Below, piece after piece: positions 40,718 through 46,184 of a stretch of 46,184 nucleotides of DNA (positions are counted from its first letter, which is position 1; each line of letters opens with the position of its first letter). The translations under genes and the position numbers were made by a program. The notes beneath the pieces are model-generated. The model did not search any database, had not been told where the DNA came from, and saw only the letters and a program-made list of their open reading frames with translations. Source of the DNA: Planctomycetota bacterium (lineage in GTDB: Bacteria; Planctomycetota; Planctomycetia; Pirellulales; Lacipirellulaceae); the NCBI GenBank assembly GCA_013286045.1, contig JABDGM010000026.1:1-46184 (forward strand). Reading direction: 5' to 3'.

Positions 40718-41383
40718 TCACGCGGCGGGGTGCCACTGGAGTCCTGCCGGCAAGCTGAAACCCGCATATTCGATGTGCAACACGCGGCGGTGTCGGGGAC
40801 TTGTGGAGCGGCTCGATGCATGCAGCAGCAACGGCCGCATGAGCATTACGTCGCCGGCGTTGGCGATACAGTAGTTCGCATTCTTCGTTGAGCTAAATTC
40901 TTGAATGCGCTCATTGGATAGGATTCCAAACTTGTGGGAACCGCGGATCACGCGGAGAGCGCCGTTCGACTCGTCGACGTCGTCTAAATGGATTCGAACA
41001 GCTAACATATGCTCGAGAATGGGCGCTGGCGGTCGAACATGAGTGATTCCGTCCTTCGTGCTCCACAGGCCGAATCCTGCCACATCCCACTTCGCTTCAA
41101 CTGCGATGGATGTATCTTGATGCCAGGCAACTAGCCAGTTTGAATCGGCCGACTTGTCGAAATAGATTCCGCGAACTGCGATCGGCTCACCGGTTAAATG
41201 AGGACGCACATGCGCTAGCAGGTTTGGATCGCGCGCTAACTGGGCGACGCAAGGCAACGTCAGAATACCGCGTCGTCCAGCTCTCGGGACGGGGCCGAGT
41301 TCGGCGATCAAGCTTTGCAGCGCAGTCGGGTCGAAAACTGACGCTACAATTTCGAAGCCAAGCTCGTCGACGTCGCTGATCAT
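40718..41383 (-). CDS. Phytanoyl-CoA dioxygenase family protein
   Basis: A 221-residue iron/2-oxoglutarate oxygenase. The metal ligands fit His and Asp in VAWHQDTSI and a distal His in MRPLLLHASSRS, followed by HRRVLHIEYAGF with the oxoglutarate Arg. The segment MLAVRIHLDDVDESNGALRVIRGSHK is typical for the family. The substrate is unknown. It lies 29 bases downstream of rplU on the same strand. Confidence 0.92.
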   Translation of the reverse strand: MISDVDELGFEIVASVFDPTALQSLIAELGPVPRAGRRGILTLPCVAQLARDPNLLAHVRPHLTGEPIAVRGIYFDKSADSNWLVAWHQDTSIAVEAKWDVAGFGLWSTKDGITHVRPPAPILEHMLAVRIHLDDVDESNGALRVIRGSHKFGILSNERIQEFSSTKNANYCIANAGDVMLMRPLLLHASSRSTSPRHRRVLHIEYAGFSLPAGLQWHPAA

Positions 41384-41412
41384 CGACAGTCGTCAATGCG
41401 ATCGAAATCGAT

Positions 41413-41724
41413 CTAAACGCTGATCTTCCCAATCTTCACGCGCGTGAAGATGTGGCGTTCGCCGGTCTTCTTGCGGAAGTTCTTGCGGCGACGCATCTTT
41501 TGAATGACGAGCTTCTCGCCCTTTTCGGGGCCGATCACTTCGGCGGCGACGGTCGCGCCCTTCACGTGCGGCGAGCCGAGTTTCGCATCGCCGGAGCCGC
41601 CGACGGCCAGGACGGATTCAAAATTGAATTTCTCGCCGGCGGGCACATCGCGATAGGCGACAAGCACTTCTTGTCCTTCTTCAACTCGGTGCTGACGGCC
41701 CCCGTCACTAATGATGGCGTACAT
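41413..41724 (-). CDS. rplU: 50S ribosomal protein L21
   Basis: A 103-residue ribosomal protein of normal length, with MYAIISDGGRQHRVEEGQEVLVAY at the start and the basic signature GEKLVIQKMRRRKNFRKKTGERHIFTRVKI. It binds 23S rRNA. The usual downstream neighbour rpmA (L27) is not here; a dioxygenase gene follows instead. The leader has two GC-rich hairpins. Confidence 0.97.
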   Translation of the reverse strand: MYAIISDGGRQHRVEEGQEVLVAYRDVPAGEKFNFESVLAVGGSGDAKLGSPHVKGATVAAEVIGPEKGEKLVIQKMRRRKNFRKKTGERHIFTRVKIGKISV

Positions 41725-41756
41725 GATTCAACTCTCGCGATGCGGAAAACTCGAAG

Positions 41757-41824
41757 CGGCCGGCGGAACCGGCCGAAACAGGTAGCCCATCAATTTAACA
41801 GGAAATCGCCCGGTCGTCGACCGG
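41757..41824 (-). other. Two GC-rich hairpins in the rplU leader
   Basis: CGGCCGG (41757-41763) pairs with CCGGCCG (41769-41775), and CCGGTC (41810-41815) with GACCGG (41819-41824). They lie 33 to 100 bases upstream of the rplU ATG. L21 genes in other phyla have structured leaders, but homology is not claimed. Confidence 0.4.
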
Positions 41825-41870
41825 CAATAAACGCTGGAAAACAGGGTTCGCGAGAGCACTTTCAGAGCCA

Positions 41871-42731
41871 TCACCGCGGGAGATCTTCCTCATTCCAGCC
41901 CAACGGCGGCCCTAACAATTCCAATCCGTACGTGGCGAAAAACTGGTGCATCTCTTGGACGCTCAGGGCCTCGTGAAACGCTGGGTTCCCGTCAAACTTG
42001 CCGAGCGCGCGGAAGAATTCCTCCATCTTGCCGGCTGGCTGGTAAACGTTGATTACCTTGCCCGGTTTGTCGGTTATGTTGCACCACAGATGGGAAACCT
42101 TCCGCGGAATGAACACGGATTCGCCTGGACCGACGCTGAACTGTTTTTCGTCGATCCGAACTTCGATCTCACCTTCGACGACGTAAATCCATTCGTCCTG
42201 ATCGTAGTGCAGATGCTGCGGCCAGCCGGCGTTCGCGGTCATCTCGAAAATGCACATCGCTCCGGCCGTGTCCTGTGATGACAACTTGCAATCAACGGGA
42301 TCGCCGGTCGGGCCACCGAGTTTGATGTGCTCGCCGAATCGGTCGTCGCCCGCGGCTACGCTGAGTCCCTGGAACAGTTCTTCGGTCTTCATCGTTTTCG
42401 TTCCCTTCAAATGCCCGATTGTTTTGTCGATGGTCTCGATCAGCGTGCGCGTGCGGCTGAGATTCTCTTCCAACACCTTTCGATGGGATTCGAGGGCCGC
42501 GATCTTTTCGAAGTCGGCTCGGCCGACGATCTCTTTGATCTGCTTCAGTTCGAACCCCAGCTCGCGATAGAACAGGATTTGCTGGAGGCCGAGAAGCTGC
42601 GGCTCTTCGTAGAATCGGTACCCGTTCGCGCCGACATGTGCCGGTTTCAACAGACCGACTTCATCGTAAAAATGAAGCGTTCGGACGCTGACGCCGGACA
42701 TCGCTGCGACTTGTTTAACGGTGTAGGCCAT
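41871..42731 (-). CDS. MerR-type regulator fused to a cupin domain
   Basis: A 286-residue protein. Residues 1-110 are a MerR DNA-binding domain with dimerisation helix (YTVKQVAAMSGVSVRTLHFYDEVGLLKPAHVGANGYRFY, then the coiled coil IAALESHRKVLEENLSRTRTLIETIDKTIGHLKG). Residues about 150-250 are a cupin (AGWPQHLHYDQDEWIYVVEGEIEVRIDEKQFSVGPGESVFIPRKVSHLW), with likely metal ligands His, His, Glu/Asp and His. MerR proteins usually carry a different effector domain, so the cupin probably senses a small ligand or metal. The joining segment TMKTEELFQGLS is TipA-like. Confidence 0.92.
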   Translation of the reverse strand: MAYTVKQVAAMSGVSVRTLHFYDEVGLLKPAHVGANGYRFYEEPQLLGLQQILFYRELGFELKQIKEIVGRADFEKIAALESHRKVLEENLSRTRTLIETIDKTIGHLKGTKTMKTEELFQGLSVAAGDDRFGEHIKLGGPTGDPVDCKLSSQDTAGAMCIFEMTANAGWPQHLHYDQDEWIYVVEGEIEVRIDEKQFSVGPGESVFIPRKVSHLWCNITDKPGKVINVYQPAGKMEEFFRALGKFDGNPAFHEALSVQEMHQFFATYGLELLGPPLGWNEEDLPR

Positions 42732-42750
42732 CGATCATTCTGTTGTAGCT

Positions 42751-42830
42751 GGCCTCTGCGAGGCCGGTGCGTTCGCCCGGGGTCACAGACCCCGGCTACG
42801 GTAATTCAACCGGGCTTACAGAGCCCGGTT
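42751..42830. repeat. Array of three short GC-rich hairpins
   Basis: GGCCTC-TGC-GAGGCC (42751-42765), CCGGGGT-CACAG-ACCCCGG (42777-42795) and AACCGGGCT-TACAG-AGCCCGGTT (42808-42830). The last two share stem length and the (C/T)ACAG loop with different stem sequences, i.e. compensated variants of one element. Confidence 0.75.
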
Positions 42831-42920
42831 ACAGCTTTGAAAACTGATTTAAGTATTTTCGGGAATAACGTAACGTGAGGGTCAAGCGATAATTTTCGCC
42901 GATGCGAAGAATTCCGAGAT

Positions 42921-43400
42921 TTATGCCGGCTTGGCGAATGAAAACTGCACCGGCTTCGCGACCAACTTCCAATCGGAGGCTTTCATCACGATCGACTGGG
43001 TCAGCGAACCCGCGTTGAACGCCACTTTGTCTTCCACCGTTCCGATCGCCGAGTCGCCAAAGAGCTCGAACGGCAAAATGGGCTGACCGAACGGCGGTAC
43101 CGACCCAGGCACGAGGCCCGTCAATTCGAGAAGCTCCTCCTTCGTGGCGAAGCGCACGCTGCGAATCTTCAGCTCCTGTTTGACGCGCTTCGCGTCTAAT
43201 TGCGTATCGGCTGGCAAGATAAACAACCGAAATGCTTCGTCTGTTTTGAGCAGAAGCGCCTTGGCACCGACGGCCATCGATTCGCCCCGCACGCGCGCCG
43301 ATTCCTCGGAGGTGTGCGTCGGTTCGTGCGAGATTTCCTTGTACGCCACGCCCGCGCTGGAAAGCAGATCACGAATTTGTGTAAAAACTTGGTCCGACAT
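42921..43400 (-). CDS. YbaK/EbsC-type aminoacyl-tRNA deacylase-like protein
   Basis: A 159-residue protein starting at ATG 43400 (MSDQVFTQIRDLLSSAGVAYKEISHEPTHTSEESA). The YbaK/ProX core follows (GAKALLLKTDEAFRLFILPADTQLDAKRVKQEL and LLELTGLVPGSVPPFG, then INAGS-like FNAGSLTQSIVM). Such proteins clear mischarged aminoacyl-tRNA. The specific tRNA is unknown. The start is only 23 bases from the divergent glyoxalase-fold gene. Confidence 0.92.
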   Translation of the reverse strand: MSDQVFTQIRDLLSSAGVAYKEISHEPTHTSEESARVRGESMAVGAKALLLKTDEAFRLFILPADTQLDAKRVKQELKIRSVRFATKEELLELTGLVPGSVPPFGQPILPFELFGDSAIGTVEDKVAFNAGSLTQSIVMKASDWKLVAKPVQFSFAKPA

Positions 43401-43417
43401 AACAAGTGTGCGATAAT
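43389..43417 (+). promoter_or_regulatory. Promoter of the glyoxalase-fold gene (TTGGTC-N17-TGC-GATAAT)
   Basis: TTGGTC (43389-43394), 17 bases, GATAAT (43412-43417) with an extended TGC, then six bases and the ATG at 43424. The -35 lies inside the divergent YbaK gene. No ribosome-binding site is present, which points to a leaderless message. Confidence 0.65.
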
Positions 43418-43423
43418 CGTCCC

Positions 43424-43828
43424 ATGCCAACCGACGCCTGCCTCAACGCAAAATCATTCGATCATGTTACGCTGATTTGCGCCGACCTTGAAGCGACGCG
43501 CCGATTCTATATCGATGTGATCGGTATGAAAGAAGTCGCGCGGCCGGCGTTCAATTTCCCTGGCCTGTGGTTCGAACTCGCCGGCGTACTCATTCACGCC
43601 ACGCAGCAAAGCCGCGAATCGGGCCCCGCCGGTTGGGCGAAGGGGGGCACGATTACGGCGCGAAGCCACCACATTGCGTTCGCCGTCGACGATGTATCGA
43701 AGTCGGTGGCAGTGGTCGAGAAGCTCGGAGTGCGAATCGCTTCGCCGCTGCAACAACGACCAGATGGCTTCAGGCAGCTCTACCTTTACGACCCGGATGG
43801 GCATCTGGTTGAGCTGGTTTCCACGTAA
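43424..43828 (+). CDS. Glyoxalase/VOC superfamily protein
   Basis: A 134-residue VOC protein starting at ATG 43424 (MPTDACLNAKSFDHVTLICADLEATRRFYIDVIGMKEV). Metal ligand positions are seen as His in FDHV, SHHIAF and Glu in DPDGHLVELVS. This arrangement resembles glyoxalase/fosfomycin-resistance-like enzymes. Substrate unknown. The stop is 32 bases from the stop of the convergent response-regulator gene. Confidence 0.92.
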   Translation: MPTDACLNAKSFDHVTLICADLEATRRFYIDVIGMKEVARPAFNFPGLWFELAGVLIHATQQSRESGPAGWAKGGTITARSHHIAFAVDDVSKSVAVVEKLGVRIASPLQQRPDGFRQLYLYDPDGHLVELVST

Positions 43829-43860
43829 GCGAGCGCATCAACTTGATTTCACGCGCCGAC

Positions 43861-45261
43861 TCATTTTTCCTCGAGTCCATACTGCCGAATTTTGTCGAAC
43901 AGCTGGCGGCGGCTAATTCCCAACAAGCTCGCCGCCTGCGTCCGGTTCCAATTCGTCTGCTCGAGCGCCTGGCGGATGACGCGCGTTTCGGTTTCCGCGA
44001 GGATCTCCTTCAGCGGTAATCCTGAACCCGCGGCGCGCCTGCCTTCATCCTCACGATTGTGCTGCGCCAGTTCCGTGGACGATTGAAAGTCGTCCGGCAA
44101 TATCGGACGACCGCGTGCCACGGTTGCGGCACGGGTCAGCGCGTTTTGTAATTCCCGCACGTTGCCTGGCCAAGGCTGCAACTCGAGCCACTCAATTGCT
44201 TCGGCACTCAGCGTCAGATCAGGCCAATCGTATTTTTCGGCCAGCTGGCGCACAAAATGCTCGGCCAACAGCGCGATATCTTCTCGTCTCTCTCGTAGCG
44301 GTGGTAAGGATATCGTCACGACGTTGAGACGATACAAAAGATCCTCGCGAAATCGCTTATCGGCGACCATCGCGTTCAGATCCTGGTTAGTCGCCGAAAT
44401 CACGCGGACATCCACGGTGAGTTGTTCGTTGCCGCCTACGCGCTCAAATTGACCTGTTTGCAACACTCGCAATAACTTGGCCTGAAGTTCGACATCGAGG
44501 TCGCCCACCTCATCGAGAAAGAACGTCCCCCCATGTGCTTGCTCGAACCGTCCGATGCGCCGCGACACCGCGCCAGTGAACGAGCCGCGCTCGTGGCCGA
44601 ACATCTCGCTCTCCAATAGCGTGGGGCTGAGCGCCGCACAATTCACTTTCACGAACGGGCCGCCCGCCCGGTCCGAGCTTTCGTGAATCGCTGTCGCTAC
44701 AAGCTCTTTACCCGTGCCGCTCTCACCGAGAATCAATACGGCTTCACGGGTCTTTGCCAGGCGGCCAATCGTCTTGAAAATCTGGAGCATCGCCGCCGCG
44801 CGGCCCAAGAACCTGTCGGTGGGAACCGGTTCGGTATTTCGCTGGCCCGCGCTCAGTGCACGCACTTGCGCTATGAGCGATTGCTGCTTTAAAGCGCGTT
44901 GAACCGTAAGTAACACTTCGTCCAAGTCGAACGGCTTCGAAATGTAGTCGAAGGCCCCGAGCTTCATCGCCTCGATTGCGGCCTGGCTGCCGCCGTAGGC
45001 AGTGATCACGATTACCGGGGTTGTTTCCAGGACGTCCTCAAACTCGCGCAGCAATTCCAAACCCGTCTTACCCGGCATCTTCAAGTCGAATAGCGCAAGA
45101 TCGATACGGCCAGCGGACAGCTGCTCCGCCGCGGCCGTTCCATCGGCCACGTCCACCACTTCATAATCTTCCGAACGAAGGAGCGTGGCTAAGTTGTGCC
45201 GAATGGTCGGATCGTCATCCGCGACCAAGATGCGCGCCGTCGTTCGCCGCTTAGTGCTCAT
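43861..45261 (-). CDS. Sigma-54-dependent response regulator (NtrC type)
   Basis: A 466-residue activator with three domains. The receiver (about 8-120) has acidic residues DDDP and the phospho-acceptor in LALFDLKMPG. The AAA+ domain (about 145-380) has Walker A GESGTGKE, Walker B GGTFFLDEVGDLD, and the sigma-54 contact loop GSFTGA, a variant of GAFTGA. The C-terminal Fis-type helix-turn-helix (about 420-463) is VIRQALEQTNWNRTQAASLLGISRRQLFDKIRQYGL. The partner histidine kinase is encoded seven bases upstream. It should activate sigma-54 promoters. Confidence 0.95.
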   Translation of the reverse strand: MSTKRRTTARILVADDDPTIRHNLATLLRSEDYEVVDVADGTAAAEQLSAGRIDLALFDLKMPGKTGLELLREFEDVLETTPVIVITAYGGSQAAIEAMKLGAFDYISKPFDLDEVLLTVQRALKQQSLIAQVRALSAGQRNTEPVPTDRFLGRAAAMLQIFKTIGRLAKTREAVLILGESGTGKELVATAIHESSDRAGGPFVKVNCAALSPTLLESEMFGHERGSFTGAVSRRIGRFEQAHGGTFFLDEVGDLDVELQAKLLRVLQTGQFERVGGNEQLTVDVRVISATNQDLNAMVADKRFREDLLYRLNVVTISLPPLRERREDIALLAEHFVRQLAEKYDWPDLTLSAEAIEWLELQPWPGNVRELQNALTRAATVARGRPILPDDFQSSTELAQHNREDEGRRAAGSGLPLKEILAETETRVIRQALEQTNWNRTQAASLLGISRRQLFDKIRQYGLEEK

Positions 45262-45268
45262 GCTCTAG

Positions 45269-46184
45269 TCACTCGGGCAATGTCACTTGAAAAGTCGCCC
45301 CCGGCGAACCTTCAACGTATTCTATCCGCCCGCCATGTTGTTGAACGATTTCGCGGCAGAGCGCCAATCCCAGTCCCGTGCCCTCGGGCCGCGTTGTAAA
45401 AAATGGTTCAAACAGACGTTCCCGCTGCTCGATTGGAACACCGTTTCCCGTATCGCTTACTCGAAGTCGCAGTTCTCGGCCGCGATCATCCCATTCCGTG
45501 CTCAAGCGCAACCGCCCACCGTCTGGCATAGATTGCAGCGCATTTTGAACCAGATTCACGATGACCTGGTTGAGCGCATTGGCGGAACCGGCAATCGGCC
45601 GAGATCGCCCATCGAAATCTCGCTCGATTGATACGCCTTGCGATGCCGCCTGCGCCGAGAGCAGGTCCAACGCTCCGCCGAGCAGCGCATTTACATCGAC
45701 CGGTTGTCGTTCAACGTGATCGGCCCGTGAAAAATACAGCAGTTGCGTCACCGTCTCGTTCAACCGGTCGACCGCTTGAACCACCGACTCCATCGAGCCC
45801 TCGTTCCGAGAATTCGGCAGTCGCTGCCAAAGTTGAACAGTGGAGCGAATGGCCGCCAGAGGGTTTCTTACCTCGTGTGCAACGCCGGCAAGTAGCTTTC
45901 CTAGCGCCGCTAAATGCTCCGACCGGCGAAGTTCCTCTCGCAGCCGCAACTCACTTAGCCGTTGGTTCTTAAGCGACCGGCCAAGATTCACAAGCAGCAA
46001 TGCCGCGAGCGCCAGGCCCAAAATGGCCATCCCGGTCGACGTCTGATACCGCCGCACCTGGCTCGTAAGGCTCCGCGGATCAATGAGCCGGTACATGACC
46101 CAGGCCGCCGCCTTCGCCGGCCGTTCGCTACCGACCGGCGCTGTGACGATCATCACCTCGCTCGCTTCGACATCGTGCACTGAC
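45269..46184 (-). CDS. Sensor histidine kinase (5' end outside window)
   Basis: The visible 303 or more residues include the end of a sensor region, a membrane helix (GMAILGLALAALLLVNLG) and a kinase core. The HisKA motif is LLAGVAHEVRNPLAAIRSTVQLW with the phosphorylated His. The ATPase domain has the N box NQVIVNLVQNALQSM, G1 VSDTGNGVP, F box EPFFTTRPEG and G2 GTGLGLALC. It is NtrB/AtoS-like and transcribed with the following response-regulator gene. The frame is open at the window edge, so the true start is beyond 46184. Confidence 0.93.
   Translation of the reverse strand, partial: SVHDVEASEVMIVTAPVGSERPAKAAAWVMYRLIDPRSLTSQVRRYQTSTGMAILGLALAALLLVNLGRSLKNQRLSELRLREELRRSEHLAALGKLLAGVAHEVRNPLAAIRSTVQLWQRLPNSRNEGSMESVVQAVDRLNETVTQLLYFSRADHVERQPVDVNALLGGALDLLSAQAASQGVSIERDFDGRSRPIAGSANALNQVIVNLVQNALQSMPDGGRLRLSTEWDDRGRELRLRVSDTGNGVPIEQRERLFEPFFTTRPEGTGLGLALCREIVQQHGGRIEYVEGSPGATFQVTLPE

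Noticed and set aside
42751..42830. Possible CRISPR array
   Set aside because: Only three units, unequal stems and no constant repeat with spacers. It is a hairpin repeat array.

Overview
The window looks like chromosomal DNA of a planctomycete, most likely of the Pirellulales type. The base composition is GC-rich. Planctomycete hallmarks include two PEP-CTERM secreted proteins, a prepilin-like protein, an anti-sigma-like protein whose outer part resembles DUF1559 pilin-like proteins, membrane proteins with the planctomycete F-(S/T)-x-x-x-(L/I)-(L/M) membrane motif, an adenosylcobalamin-dependent ribonucleotide reductase, a Uma2 protein, and several families of short palindromic intergenic repeats. 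No rRNA, tRNA, CRISPR array or intact insertion sequence was seen.

Layout. 1-6.9 kb (plus strand): end of an unknown gene, aroB, a Uma2 nuclease-fold gene, dprA, a membrane protein, an ABC-2 exporter pair and a glycine-zipper protein, closed by a strong terminator. 6.9-9.6 kb (minus strand): a four-gene operon of secreted cupin, ECF41 sigma factor, DoxX protein and NmrA-like oxidoreductase, preceded by a sequence matching the ECF41 promoter consensus, so the sigma factor probably drives its own operon. 9.7-13.6 kb: an M48 membrane protease, then an ECF sigma factor and an anti-sigma-like membrane protein with leader hairpins and terminators. 13.6-20 kb: PEP-CTERM proteins, a glyoxalase, a PadR regulator coupled to a membrane partner, a TAXI-type binding protein and a pseudopilin.

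18.4-26 kb is the accessory part. Two copies of a composite intergenic repeat (18441-18761 and 22902-23160) each end in the same promoter with the same spacing to an ATG. The second copy abuts a 5'-truncated duplicate of the acetyltransferase gene at 20160. Next to it lies an AT-richer four-gene cassette (23548-25143, minus strand) in which every gene overlaps the next by one to four bases: a DUF5343 protein, a Swt1-type HEPN protein with an intact RxxxxH motif, and two small proteins, the last with a helix-turn-helix. This is the best candidate for an undescribed (defence or toxin-antitoxin-like) system here.

26-46 kb: nrdJ with two NrdR boxes placed over its promoter and a small co-oriented gene ending at a long-stem terminator; a lipoprotein hydrolase and a methyltransferase (with a perfect terminator-like hairpin inside its coding sequence); a long run of mostly minus-strand housekeeping and small-molecule genes (DUF4184, AhpD-like, trmO, NTF2, methyltransferase, PH domain, lysine-rich basic protein, aldo/keto reductase, beta-propeller enzyme, phytanoyl-CoA dioxygenase family, rplU, a MerR-cupin fusion, YbaK, a glyoxalase-fold gene); and at the right edge an NtrC-type response regulator with its histidine kinase, cut by the window end.
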